Shown piece after piece: positions 38,252 through 46,929 of a DNA stretch of 64,000 nt; the stretch's first letter is position 1, and every line of letters starts with the position of its first letter. The stretch spans positions 1 through 64,000 of the forward strand of contig NZ_JACYXM010000001.1 of the NCBI RefSeq assembly GCF_014843005.1, written 5' to 3'. The position numbers and the translations under genes are program-made. The notes under the pieces were generated by a model. The model was not told the origin of the DNA. It did not search any database and saw nothing but the letters and a program-made list of their open reading frames with translations. The DNA comes from Rhodanobacter sp. DHG33 (GTDB lineage Bacteria; Pseudomonadota; Gammaproteobacteria; Xanthomonadales; Rhodanobacteraceae).

Positions 38252-39526
38252 TCACTTCCGCAGCTGCGCGGCGATCAATGCCATCAGGCGTCCCACCGCG
38301 CCGCGTTCGCGCTCGAATACCCGCCGCGCGGCACGCCCCATGTCGCGGCGGCGTCCTTCGTCGCACAACAGCCGCAGCACCGTCTCGCCCAGCGCACCGC
38401 TGCCGGGCACGCGCAGCGCGCCGCCGTCGTCGATGAGGCTGGCGGTGATCTCCTCGGAATTGAAGGTGTGCGGCCCCACCAGCACCGGCGTACCGAGCGA
38501 TGCCGGCTCCAGCGCATTGTGTCCACCGATCGGCACCAGGCTGCCGCCCACGAAGGCCACGCCCGCCGCAGCGTAGAACGGCATCAGCTGGCCCATCGCA
38601 TCGATCACGAACACCTGGTGCGACGGCGAAGGCATGCCATCGGCGCCATAGCTGCCGAACGCGAAACCGAGGCTCCGCACGGCATGCTCCACCGGGCGGA
38701 AGCGCTCGGGATGGCGCGGCGCAATCAGCAGCAACGCGTCGGGCAAATGCTTGAGCACCTCGAGGTGCGCTTCCAGCACGGCCTGCTCTTCGCCCTCGTG
38801 CGTGCTGGCGGCGATCCATACCGGCCGCCCTGCTCCCCAGTGTTCGCGCAGGCGCTCGCCGGCCGCCGGTGCGTCCTGCGGCACCGGCATGTCCGACTTC
38901 AGGTTGCCGCAGACCATGACGCGTTCGGGCGGCGCACCGATCAGGCGATAACGCTCCGCATCGGTCTGCGATTGCGCGGCGACCAGGTCCACGCAGCTCA
39001 GCGCCGCGCGCACCATGCCGCGCAACGGCCGCGGCCGGTAGCCGCGCAGCGACCGCTCGGACAGGCGCGCGTTGACGATCATCAGCGGAATGCCGCGGCG
39101 CCGGCAGGCGAAATACAGGTTCGGCCAGATCTCGGTTTCCACGATCAGCGCCAGCCGCGGCCGCACGCCGGCAAGGAAACGGTTCACCGCATAAGGCAGG
39201 TCGTAGGGCAGATAGATATGGAACACGCTGTCGCCGAACAGCTGCCGCACGCGTGCGGTGCCGGTGGGTGTCACCGTGGTCACCACCAGCGGCGCGCCGG
39301 GATAGTCGCGCTTGAGCGCCTTGATCAGGGGCTCGGCCGCATTCACCTCGCCCACCGACACCGCATGCACCCACAGGCTGTCGCGCAGGTTCAACGGCGC
39401 ATTGAAGAAACCGAAGCGCTCGGCCCAGCGCCAGTAGTACGGCCGCGAGCGGAATCCGCGCAGCGCCAGCCGCAGCACGATCAGCGGCGTCACCAGGTAC
39501 ATCGCGAGGGTGTAGAGGAAGCGCAA
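38252..39526 (-). CDS. waaA: Kdo transferase (3-deoxy-D-manno-octulosonic acid transferase)
   Basis: A 424-residue GT-B enzyme that transfers Kdo to lipid IVA on the cytosolic face of the inner membrane. One N-terminal membrane helix (FLYTLAMYLVTPLIVLRLAL) is followed by the conserved WVHAVSVGEVNAAEPLI, VTTVTPTG, ALIVETEIWPNLYF, NARLSERS and FVGGSLVPIGGHNALEPAS blocks. The length is typical. The -10 box of a promoter lies 25 nt upstream. It diverges from lpxL, which acts in the next steps of lipid A assembly. Confidence 0.96.
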   Translation of the reverse strand: MRFLYTLAMYLVTPLIVLRLALRGFRSRPYYWRWAERFGFFNAPLNLRDSLWVHAVSVGEVNAAEPLIKALKRDYPGAPLVVTTVTPTGTARVRQLFGDSVFHIYLPYDLPYAVNRFLAGVRPRLALIVETEIWPNLYFACRRRGIPLMIVNARLSERSLRGYRPRPLRGMVRAALSCVDLVAAQSQTDAERYRLIGAPPERVMVCGNLKSDMPVPQDAPAAGERLREHWGAGRPVWIAASTHEGEEQAVLEAHLEVLKHLPDALLLIAPRHPERFRPVEHAVRSLGFAFGSYGADGMPSPSHQVFVIDAMGQLMPFYAAAGVAFVGGSLVPIGGHNALEPASLGTPVLVGPHTFNSEEITASLIDDGGALRVPGSGALGETVLRLLCDEGRRRDMGRAARRVFERERGAVGRLMALIAAQLRK

Positions 39527-39550
39527 GGCAGGCTCCGCAGAGGGCGCCCG

Positions 39551-39584
39551 ATTATAGGGGGCGCGGGCGGCCGTCCATTACAAT
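39551..39584. promoter_or_regulatory. Divergent promoter elements between waaA and lpxL
   Basis: On the minus strand TATAAT (39556-39551) is a consensus -10 for waaA. On the plus strand TACAAT (39579-39584) is a good -10 just before lpxL. If used, the lpxL transcript would start around 39591, leaving almost no leader ahead of the ATG at 39592. No clear -35 boxes. Confidence 0.45.
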
Positions 39585-39591
39585 GCGGCGG

Positions 39592-40518
39592 ATGCCCGGC
39601 ACCCCACGCCCCGACTTCCACCGCTCCCTGCTTTCACCCCGCCACTGGCCGGCTTGGCTGTGCATCGGCGTCATCAAGCTGGTGGCGCTGCTGCCCTATC
39701 GCGCGCGGATGGCGCTCGGCCGCGGCCTCGGCAAGTTGATCGAGATCGTGCCCAATGCGCGGCGGCCGGTGGCCGCGACCAATATCGCGCTGTGCTTTCC
39801 CGAACTCGATGCCAAGGCGCAGGCAGCGCTGGTCAACGCCAATCTGCGCGACCTCGGCCTGATGCTGATGGAATTCGCGCTGGGCTGGCTGGGGTCGAAC
39901 CGCGCCATCGAGCGCGTGCCGGTGACGATCGAGGGCATCGAACACCTGGAAGCCGCCCGTGCGCAGGGCCGCGGCGTGCTGCTGGTGGGCGGGCACTTCT
40001 CGCATCTCGAGCTGTGCGCGCGGCTCGTTTCGCAGCGCATCCGCATCGCCGGCATGTACCGCAAGATGGATTCGCCTGTGTTCGAGTGGGTGGTGCTGCG
40101 CGCGCGGCTGGGTTACGCCGATGCGATGTTCGACAAGGACGACATCCGCGGCACCGTGAAGTACCTGCGCAACGGCGGCACGCTGTGGTACGCCCCGGAC
40201 CAGGACATGCGCAGCAAGGACAACGCCTTCGTACCGTTCTTCGGCGTGCCCGCGGCCACCATCACCGCCACGCACCATCTGGCGCGGCTGTCCGGCGCCG
40301 CGGTGATCCCGTTCTTCCATCGCCGCCTGCCCGACGGCAGCGGCTATGTGCTGCGCCTGGCCGCCCCGCTGGACGATTTCCCCGGGCCCAGCGCGGAAGC
40401 CGACACTGCCCGCGTCAACGGCTGCATCGAGCAGATGGCACGCGAAGCGCCCGAGCAATACCTCTGGGTGCACAAACGTTTCAAGACGCGCCCCCCCTGC
40501 CTGCCCCCCCTATATTGA
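39592..40518 (+). CDS. Lipid A acyltransferase (LpxL/LpxM family)
   Basis: A 308-residue inner-membrane enzyme that adds a secondary acyl chain to Kdo2-lipid IVA. After one N-terminal hydrophobic segment (WLCIGVIKLVALLPY), the catalytic HX4E motif is HFSHLE near residue 137. GGTLWYAPDQDM and FVPFFGVPAATITATHHLA are the family blocks. ATG 39592 (MPGTPRPDF) resembles related starts and follows the TACAAT box; ATG 39583 would add three residues. Whether lauroyl- or myristoyl-type cannot be told. It lies with waaA in the lipopolysaccharide block. Confidence 0.92.
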   Translation: MPGTPRPDFHRSLLSPRHWPAWLCIGVIKLVALLPYRARMALGRGLGKLIEIVPNARRPVAATNIALCFPELDAKAQAALVNANLRDLGLMLMEFALGWLGSNRAIERVPVTIEGIEHLEAARAQGRGVLLVGGHFSHLELCARLVSQRIRIAGMYRKMDSPVFEWVVLRARLGYADAMFDKDDIRGTVKYLRNGGTLWYAPDQDMRSKDNAFVPFFGVPAATITATHHLARLSGAAVIPFFHRRLPDGSGYVLRLAAPLDDFPGPSAEADTARVNGCIEQMAREAPEQYLWVHKRFKTRPPCLPPLY

Positions 40519-40578
40519 ACCCCTGCCCGATGGGCGCAGGCAGGTTCTGAAAGCTCGCGTAAAGGTGGCGCACGCACC

Positions 40579-41307
40579 ATGAGCGCCATGCCCATCCCCA
40601 TCCTGATGTACCACAACATCGCCGCACCGCCGCGCGAGCTGAAGCGCTGGCGCAGCCTGTACGTGCACCCGCGCTCGTTCGCACGGCAGATGGCGCTGCT
40701 GAAGCGGCTCGGCTACACGGGATTGTCGATGAGTGCGGCGATGCCGTACCTGCGCGGCGAACGGCAGGGCCGTGTCGCGGTGATCACGCTGGACGACGGC
40801 TATGCCGACAACCTTGCGAACGCGATGCCGGTGCTGCAACGCCATGGCTTCGGCGCCACCTGCTACGCGGTGAGCGGCGCACTGGGCCGCTACAACGACT
40901 GGGACGACGGCAAGCTCGGCGTGCGCAAGCCGATGATGGACGCCGCCCAGCTGCGCGCCTGGCACGCTGGCGGCATGGAAGTGGGGGCGCACACCCGCAC
41001 GCACCCGCGCCTCCACCAGTGCAGCGATACGCAATTGCACGACGAGATCGCCGGTAACAAAGCCGACCTGGAAGACCTGATCGGCGCGCCCGTGACGCAG
41101 TTCTGCTACCCCTACGGCGATCACGACGAGCGCGTGGTCGCCGCTACGCGCGAAGCCGGCTACGTGGCCGCAACCACCATCCGGCGCGGCCGCGCGCGAC
41201 CGGGCGACGACCTGTGGCGGCTGCCGCGCGTGGCGGTGGCGCGCAGCCACATCCTGCCGCAGTTCGCATGGCGTGCGCTCACCGGCTACGAGGACCGGCA
41301 CGGATGA
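40579..41307 (+). CDS. Polysaccharide deacetylase (CE4 / NodB homology)
   Basis: A 242-residue deacetylase domain protein without signal peptide. The metal-binding motifs are ITLDDGYADN (first Asp pair) and GAHTRTHPRL (two His). FCYPYGDHDERVV is the third NodB motif. It probably removes an N- or O-acetyl group from a cell-surface glycan precursor in the cytoplasm. The stop overlaps the next glycosyltransferase start (ATGA at 41304-41307), so the pair is coupled and likely acts on the same glycan. Confidence 0.92.
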   Translation: MSAMPIPILMYHNIAAPPRELKRWRSLYVHPRSFARQMALLKRLGYTGLSMSAAMPYLRGERQGRVAVITLDDGYADNLANAMPVLQRHGFGATCYAVSGALGRYNDWDDGKLGVRKPMMDAAQLRAWHAGGMEVGAHTRTHPRLHQCSDTQLHDEIAGNKADLEDLIGAPVTQFCYPYGDHDERVVAATREAGYVAATTIRRGRARPGDDLWRLPRVAVARSHILPQFAWRALTGYEDRHG

Positions 41308-42386
41308 AATTCCTGTTCGCCGGCACCAGCCGTGAGAACGGCGGTGCCGAAGCCCACTTCGTCACCCTGACCCAGGGACTGGCCAAGGCCGGCCACATCG
41401 TCGAAGCAGTGGTGCATCCCGGTGCCCCGATGGCGCAGGCGCTGGCGGGCACATCGGTGCGCCTGCATCCGGGCCGCTTCCGCAACATCTTCGACTTGCG
41501 CGGCTACAGCGCAACGATCGCCGCCGCACGCCGCCTCCGGCCGGATTGGCTGGTGGGGGACTTCGGCAAGGAATACTGGCCGCTGATCCTGATCGGCCGC
41601 TTGCTCGGCATCCCGGTAGCGCTGTTCCGCCACCGCCTCAAGCCGATGAACGGCCTTTCGGGGCGACTGGTGGCGCGTTGCGCGCAACGCTTCTTCGCGG
41701 TGTCGCAATACGCACGCCGCGACTACATCGAACACGGCATGCCTGCCGACCGCGTGCAGGTGCTGTACAACCCGGTGGACACGGAACTGTGCCGCCCGGA
41801 TCCGGTGCAACGCGCCGCGGCGCTGCGGCAGCTTGGGCTGGAAGAAAATGCCCTCGTACTGGGCTGTTTCGGCCGCCTGCACGAGGGCAAAGGCATCTAC
41901 ACCCTGCTCGAAGCCGCCAACGCTGCAATGGCCCAGGAACCTCGCCTGCATTGCCTGTGGCTGGGCGATGGCATCGACACGGAGCGACTGCGCAGGAACA
42001 TTGCCGCCTCGCCGTATCCGGAACGCCACCACCAGCTTGGCTGGGTCGACGATGCGGCCCCGTACTACAACGCGCTATCGATGCTGGCCTTCCCCTCGAT
42101 CTCGACGGAGGCCTTCGGTCGCACACCGGTGGAGGCGCAGGCCTGCGGCGTACCGGTGCTGTGCAGCGATGCCTTCGGCATTCCGGAAACCCTGCAACCC
42201 GGCGTCACCGGCCTGCTGCTGCCGCCCGGCGACACCGATGCCTGGCGCGAAGGCATTCTCGCGCTGTGCAACGACACGAAGCGCCGTCCCATGGCCGCCG
42301 CCGCGCGCGACTTCGCCCTGCGGCACTTCGGCACGCTGGTGATCGCCACCGAGTTCGTACGCCAGCTGGGCGACCTGTCGAACTAG
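41304..42386 (+). CDS. Glycosyltransferase, GT4 type
   Basis: A 360-residue GT-B glycosyltransferase. The N-terminal domain has FLFAGTSRENGGAEAHF, and the C-terminal nucleotide-sugar domain shows LVLGCFGRLHEGKGI, HHQLGWVDDAAPYYNALS and the EX7E motif in STEAFGRTPVEAQACGVPVL. Coupled to the deacetylase upstream by a 4-nt overlap. It is convergent with a GT2 gene, 5 bp between stops. Donor and acceptor sugar cannot be told; lipopolysaccharide core or O-antigen is suggested by location. Confidence 0.9.
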   Translation: MKFLFAGTSRENGGAEAHFVTLTQGLAKAGHIVEAVVHPGAPMAQALAGTSVRLHPGRFRNIFDLRGYSATIAAARRLRPDWLVGDFGKEYWPLILIGRLLGIPVALFRHRLKPMNGLSGRLVARCAQRFFAVSQYARRDYIEHGMPADRVQVLYNPVDTELCRPDPVQRAAALRQLGLEENALVLGCFGRLHEGKGIYTLLEAANAAMAQEPRLHCLWLGDGIDTERLRRNIAASPYPERHHQLGWVDDAAPYYNALSMLAFPSISTEAFGRTPVEAQACGVPVLCSDAFGIPETLQPGVTGLLLPPGDTDAWREGILALCNDTKRRPMAAAARDFALRHFGTLVIATEFVRQLGDLSN

Positions 42387-42391
42387 CCCGC

Positions 42392-43147
42392 TCAGCGCAT
42401 CCGTCGCCGCGCCTCGTAGAGCTTGGCGTATTTCAGGAACACATAGTTAGCGCCCACCACACTGGCGATGAAGCCTGCCCAGCCGTTGAGGAAGTAGCGC
42501 TTGAACAGGTACTGCCGCAGGAAGAACACCGGCGGGTAAAGCACCATGCGCAACCCGGTGAAACGCTGGCGGCGGCGCAGCTTGTTGGCCACCAGCGCAC
42601 TGCTGTAGCGGTTGATCCGGTCGATGCGGCCGGCGATGTCGGGGTCGCTGTCGTTGATGAAGTCGGCACGCCACAGCGTTTTCACGGGGCCGTCCACTTC
42701 CATCGCCGAATGCACTTCCACGTCGTTCATGCGGCCACGGCGGCGGTCGTACAGGCGCAGGTGCGCGTTGCGCCAGCTCCACGGGTGCTGCACGGTCCAG
42801 AACATGCGCTCGCGCCGCGGCAGGCGGAAGCCCGCGTATTTCGGCTGCGTCAACGCCCGTTCGATCACCGCGCGGCTGGCCGGCGAAAGCACTTCGTCGG
42901 CATCCAGGTTGAGGATCCAGTCGTGGCTGGCCATCTCGATAGCGCGCTGCTTCTGCGGACCGAACTCGTCGAACGGGTGCATGTCCACGCGTGCGCCATG
43001 GCGCTCTGCGATCGCCAGCGTGTCGTCGCTGGAGCCGGAATCCAGCACCACGATCTCGTCGGCCCAGTCCACGCCGCTCAGGCAAGCGTCCAGCGTGGCC
43101 GCATTGTTCAAGGTGATCACCACCACCGACAGCGGTTCACGCGCCAT
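42392..43147 (-). CDS. Glycosyltransferase, GT2 type (WaaE/KdtX-like)
   Basis: A 251-residue GT-A enzyme. SVVVITLNNAATLDACL and EIVVLDSGSSDDT bind UDP-sugar, and LNLDADEV is the DXD-type metal site. The later QHPWSWRNAHLRLYDRRRGR, DVEVHSAMEV and the C-terminal FLRQYLFKRYFLNGWAGFIAS resemble WaaE/KdtX core transferases. ATG 43147 has GAGG 6 nt upstream; a GTG at 43150 is in frame. The start overlaps the end of the O-antigen-ligase-like gene by 11 nt, so the two are coupled. Confidence 0.9.
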   Translation of the reverse strand: MAREPLSVVVITLNNAATLDACLSGVDWADEIVVLDSGSSDDTLAIAERHGARVDMHPFDEFGPQKQRAIEMASHDWILNLDADEVLSPASRAVIERALTQPKYAGFRLPRRERMFWTVQHPWSWRNAHLRLYDRRRGRMNDVEVHSAMEVDGPVKTLWRADFINDSDPDIAGRIDRINRYSSALVANKLRRRQRFTGLRMVLYPPVFFLRQYLFKRYFLNGWAGFIASVVGANYVFLKYAKLYEARRRMR

Positions 43148-44438
43148 CACCGACCTCGCGAGTGGATGCTTCCATGGGGAGTACGGCAGGGGTGCCGATC
43201 ACGAACAGACTGGCGCACCACAGTCCCAGCAGCCATGCGAACAGCAGCCCCCACCATGCCGAATAGAAGGCCAGATGGGTGTTCAACGGAAACAGCATGA
43301 CCGCCAGCGCCAGCGTGGCCGGGAAGGCGCGCTCGCGCGCCGCCGGGCCTACGCGCCGCCACGCACGCCACGCCAGGACCACCCCGGCCAGCCACAGCAC
43401 GAGGCCGAGGCCGCCGGTTTCGGTGAGGATTTCCAGCACGATCTGGTGCGCGTGGCAGGCGCCCTCGCCCTCGCCGCAGGACTCCGCCACCACGAAATGA
43501 TCGTTCGCAGGCGCGAACTGCGGATAGGCATAGCGGAAGGCACGCACGCCCACGCCGCTGACCGGGTGCGCGGCGATCATCTTCAGGCTGTCGTGCCAGA
43601 TCTCCAGGCGCCCCGTGAGCGCCTCGTCCAGGCCGTGCGGCGTGCCGTGCAGCGCGTCCAGCGTCCGCTGCATGCGCGCATCGAAACGCGTGGATGTGCG
43701 CCATGCGATACCGCCGGCCACGGCCAACATCACCAGGCCCAGCCCGCAGTACAGCGCAAAGCGTCGCCACGAATGCGCCTCGCACCACGCGAAGCCCAAT
43801 GCGACCAGCCCATAGCAAAGCCAGGCCGCACGCGAACCGGCCAGCAATACCGGCCCGAGCATCAGCAGGAAGGCGACGGCCAGCCCAGCAAACCCCCAGC
43901 GCCGTCGCGCCGCCCACAGCGCGAACGGCGACAGCACCGCCAGCGTCGGCCCAAGCTTGAGGTTGCGCGCGCCGAAAATGCCGGAGATGCGCTCGGCTTC
44001 GGCATGCCCGCCCAAGCTCCAGCCAGTGAACGCCTGCACCCAGGCATCGAGCACCCACCACGCCAGCACGCAGGCAATCGCCACATACAAGGCGCGCAGG
44101 CGATGCTCGTCGCGGATCACGAAGCAGGCATACAACCCCAGCGGCAGATAGCGCAGCAGCGCCGCTGCCGTACTCCAGCTCTTGCCCGGCGCCAGCGAGC
44201 CGAAGCACGACACGAGTGCTGCGCCCAGGTAGGCACCAAGCAACCACAGCAACAGCTGCGCACCCGGCAGTTCGCGCAAGGCATGCGGGGCGCGCACGAA
44301 CAATGCGATCGCGCCGACCGCACAGAGGAAAGTGCCGAACTCGCTGCTGCGCCCGAACGGTAGCAACGCAACCACCAGCCAGTACGGCAACAGGGGCGAG
44401 CGCAAGGCGGACTTCAGGGATTCCATCGAGAACGTCAT
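43137..44438 (-). CDS. O-antigen ligase family membrane protein
   Basis: A 433-residue polytopic protein with about eleven to twelve helices and a large periplasmic loop. The loop carries GRLEIWHDSLKMIAAHPVSG then GVGVRAFRYAYP, and CHAHQIVLEILTETG with His and Glu typical of the WzyC/O-antigen ligase domain; GPVLLAGSRAAWLCYGL is the family Arg/Ser motif. It probably joins O-antigen or another glycan to lipid A core, or polymerises it. The start at 44438 lacks a strong ribosome binding site; ATGs at 44468 and 44426 are alternatives. Confidence 0.87.
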   Translation of the reverse strand: MTFSMESLKSALRSPLLPYWLVVALLPFGRSSEFGTFLCAVGAIALFVRAPHALRELPGAQLLLWLLGAYLGAALVSCFGSLAPGKSWSTAAALLRYLPLGLYACFVIRDEHRLRALYVAIACVLAWWVLDAWVQAFTGWSLGGHAEAERISGIFGARNLKLGPTLAVLSPFALWAARRRWGFAGLAVAFLLMLGPVLLAGSRAAWLCYGLVALGFAWCEAHSWRRFALYCGLGLVMLAVAGGIAWRTSTRFDARMQRTLDALHGTPHGLDEALTGRLEIWHDSLKMIAAHPVSGVGVRAFRYAYPQFAPANDHFVVAESCGEGEGACHAHQIVLEILTETGGLGLVLWLAGVVLAWRAWRRVGPAARERAFPATLALAVMLFPLNTHLAFYSAWWGLLFAWLLGLWCASLFVIGTPAVLPMEASTREVGDGA

Positions 44439-44649
44439 GCAGGAGCCGTGGCGACGATGAGCCCGCATTGTAAGAGCCTGCCCAATGGCTCCGCATGCCC
44501 CGCGCGGGAAGTTATCGTCACGCCCGAGCGTACGAAAAGCGGGCTGCGACCCACGAACAAACGCCGGTGTAGGCATGCGGGCAACGGTTTCGCCCCTCCG
44601 CTTGCCTCACCGCAACCGTCACACGGCAGCGAAGAGTGGCGGGCGGACC

Positions 44650-45819
44650 CTAGCCGGCGACCACTTCGCCGTAGAGCGCCAGCGTGGCCTGCTGCATGTC
44701 GGCCAGACGGTACGACTGCAGCATGGGAATCGGCGGTGCCACGCGCAGCAGTTCGGCGGCGCGCTCCACCAATCGCTCGCGGTCGCCCGGCGGCACGCGC
44801 CCGGCCGGATACAGCTCGGCCAGCAGTTCGCCCACGCCGCCGTGTGCGTAGCCCAGCACCGGCCGGCACAGCGACAAGGCTTCGACCACGGTGCGACCGA
44901 AGGACTCCGGCTTGTTCGACAATTGCAGGATCAGGCTGGAAATCGCGTAGACGTCGCGCACGTCGCCGCGCGGCGGCGTGAGCGCCACCTGCGACTCCAC
45001 GCCGCGCTCGCGGATCAGCGCGCGCAGTTCTTCCACGTAGGCCTCGCGGCCCGGCTCGATCACGCCCAGCAGCAGCAGGCGCGCGTCGATGCCGCGGCGC
45101 TTGAGATCGGCCAGCAGCTCGATGGCGTCATGGTGACCCTTGAGCCGCGTACCGCGACCCGGCAGGGTAAGCAGCGGCGCGCCGGCCAGCGCGGGATATT
45201 CGGCGAAGAACGCCTGTGTCCACGCTTCGTCGGGGCGATGCCCGTACGGGAATGCTTCGGGATCGATACCGCGCGGAATCACCCGCACCCGTCCCGGCTC
45301 CAGCCAGCGGTAATGGCCGAGGACGTAATCACGCAGGGTTTGCGACACCACGATCACCCGTTCGCCACGCAGCAGGATGGCGCTGTAGCGGCCGGGCGTG
45401 TTAAGCCCGTGCACCGTGGTGACGAAATGCGGCCGCGGCGTCACTCCTTTCAGCGCCCACCAGCCCAGCCAGGCCGGCAGGCGCGAGCGTGCGTGCACGA
45501 TGTCGGGGCGGATTTCGCGCAGGAGCTTGCGCAGGGCACCGACCCGCCCCAGCGTGGCCAAGGACTTGCGGCCGATATCCAGCGAGATGTGCTCGCTGCC
45601 CTCGGCCACCAGCTGGTCCGCCAGGCGGCCGCCGGCCGAGATCACCACCGAGCGATGCCCGGCCTGCACCAGGGCGCGCGCGATTTCCAGGGCGGAACGC
45701 TCCGCGCCACCGGACTGCAGCGCGGGGATCAACTGCACGATGGTCAGTCGCGGTGTGGCTTCGACACTCCCGGACATGGTTCCTGCCTGCGAGTCTGCAT
45801 CCTGATGCACGAGTTTCAT
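44650..45819 (-). CDS. Glycosyltransferase, GT4 type
   Basis: A 389-residue GT-B enzyme. LTIVQLIPALQSGGAERSAL marks the acceptor domain. LTLPGRGTRLKGHHDAIELL and the EX7E region in KPESFGRTVVEALSLCRPVL mark the donor domain; ALTPPRGDVRDVYAISSL is the usual preceding block. It starts MKLVHQDADSQAG at 45819; Met at residue 15 is possible. It belongs to the lipopolysaccharide glycosyltransferases here and is separated by 211 bp from the O-antigen-ligase-like gene downstream. Confidence 0.9.
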   Translation of the reverse strand: MKLVHQDADSQAGTMSGSVEATPRLTIVQLIPALQSGGAERSALEIARALVQAGHRSVVISAGGRLADQLVAEGSEHISLDIGRKSLATLGRVGALRKLLREIRPDIVHARSRLPAWLGWWALKGVTPRPHFVTTVHGLNTPGRYSAILLRGERVIVVSQTLRDYVLGHYRWLEPGRVRVIPRGIDPEAFPYGHRPDEAWTQAFFAEYPALAGAPLLTLPGRGTRLKGHHDAIELLADLKRRGIDARLLLLGVIEPGREAYVEELRALIRERGVESQVALTPPRGDVRDVYAISSLILQLSNKPESFGRTVVEALSLCRPVLGYAHGGVGELLAELYPAGRVPPGDRERLVERAAELLRVAPPIPMLQSYRLADMQQATLALYGEVVAG

Positions 45820-45871
45820 CCTGAAACCAAAGCAAGAACGATGCCGCAGCTACCCTGAACGGTAGGCGGAA

Positions 45872-46078
45872 TCAGTCCTGCAGCACGTAACGCGCGCCAC
45901 AGTAAGGACAAAGCGACTCGCCGCCATCGTCGACGATGGGCAGATACACCTTGGGGTGCGAATTCCACAGCGCCATGCCCGGCATGGGGCAGGACAGCGG
46001 CAGGTCGGAACGCGTCACTTCGTAACGATTTTCGGCATTCGCCAGGATCGGCGTAACGGCTGCGGAAGAGGCGGACAT
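45872..46078 (-). CDS. Zinc-finger domain protein (zf-CHCC, NDUFS6-like)
   Basis: A 68-residue protein with a C-terminal Cys/His cluster: LSCPMPGMALWNSHPKVYL provides Cys and His, and LCPYCGARYVL provides two more Cys, the CHCC arrangement found in the NDUFS6-type zinc finger. The ATG at 46078 (MSASSAAVTPILANAENRYE) matches the usual short N-terminus. It is 52 nt upstream of the GT4 gene. In respiratory complex I this fold binds zinc; the role of the free bacterial form is unclear. Confidence 0.9.
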   Translation of the reverse strand: MSASSAAVTPILANAENRYEVTRSDLPLSCPMPGMALWNSHPKVYLPIVDDGGESLCPYCGARYVLQD

Positions 46079-46141
46079 GGGGATGGCTCCGGACGAAGTG
46101 CAAGACCGTGCATGGTAACAGGCCGGCCGGGCCGGCAAGAC

Positions 46142-46177
46142 AACGAAGCCCGCACCGTCGCCGGTCCGGGCTTCGTT
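46142..46177 (-). terminator. Probable terminator after yceI
   Basis: AACGAAGCCCG (46142-46152) and CGGGCTTCGTT (46167-46177) form a perfect 11-bp stem; an inner ACCG/CGGT pair can extend it. On the minus strand it lies 22 nt past the yceI stop and is followed by GTCTTG, with only a weak T-run. Confidence 0.55.
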
Positions 46178-46199
46178 TGCGCAATGCGCGTACCGCCGC

Positions 46200-46781
46200 T
46201 TACTTCTTCGGCACTTCGCCTTCGGTGGTGATGCGCACCTTGATCTCGTCGCTCACCATCGGCACATAAGCGCCCATGCCGAAGTCCGAACGCTTCAGCG
46301 TGGCGGTGGCGTCGAAACCGATGGCCTGCACCTTCATCATCGGGTGCGGACCGACCTTGTTCAGCGTCGCATCCAGCGTCACCGGCTTGGTCACGCCGTG
46401 CACGGTGAGGTTGCCCGTCACCTTGAAATGGCTGCCGTCCACCGGCACCACGCTGGTGCTCTTGAAAGTCACCGTCGGGTACTTGTCGGCGTTGAAGAAA
46501 TCGGCCTCCTTGAGGTGCTTGTCCAGCGCCGACACATGGGTATCGAGATTGCTGAGCGGCAGGGTCACGTCCACCGAGGACTTCGCCGGGTCCTTCTCGT
46601 CGAACACCAGCGTGCCTTCGCCCAGGCCGAGGTTGGCGGTGGGGTTGGAATAGCCGAAGTGGTTCCAGCTGAACAGCACCATGGTGTGGCCGGGGTCGAG
46701 CTTGTAGGTGACCGGGCTGGCCTGGACGGTGGCTGCGGCGCCGAGCAAGCCAGCGATCAGGAGGCAACGGAACATGCGCAT
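46200..46781 (-). CDS. YceI family periplasmic protein
   Basis: A 193-residue lipocalin-like protein that binds isoprenoid or amphipathic molecules in the periplasm. A signal peptide MRMFRCLLIAGLLGAAATVQA is followed by the family start SPVTYKLDPGHTMVLFSWNH. DVTLPLSNLDTHVSALDKHL, FFNADKYPTVTFKST and GNLTVHGVTKPVTLD are signature segments. The ATG at 46781 has GGAGA 8 nt upstream. Its ligand is unknown. Confidence 0.93.
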   Translation of the reverse strand: MRMFRCLLIAGLLGAAATVQASPVTYKLDPGHTMVLFSWNHFGYSNPTANLGLGEGTLVFDEKDPAKSSVDVTLPLSNLDTHVSALDKHLKEADFFNADKYPTVTFKSTSVVPVDGSHFKVTGNLTVHGVTKPVTLDATLNKVGPHPMMKVQAIGFDATATLKRSDFGMGAYVPMVSDEIKVRITTEGEVPKK

Positions 46782-46929
46782 GGGGGTTCTCCGCGACAAT
46801 GGGCTAGGGAAAAGCGGCAGCCGGAAACCGGCCGTTCGCCGTTATGCTGCGCCAGTGTATGAGCAAGCCGCCTGACGATAAACGCGACTCGAAGCAACGC
46901 AGCGTGTACGCGAGGGAAACAATCGCCGC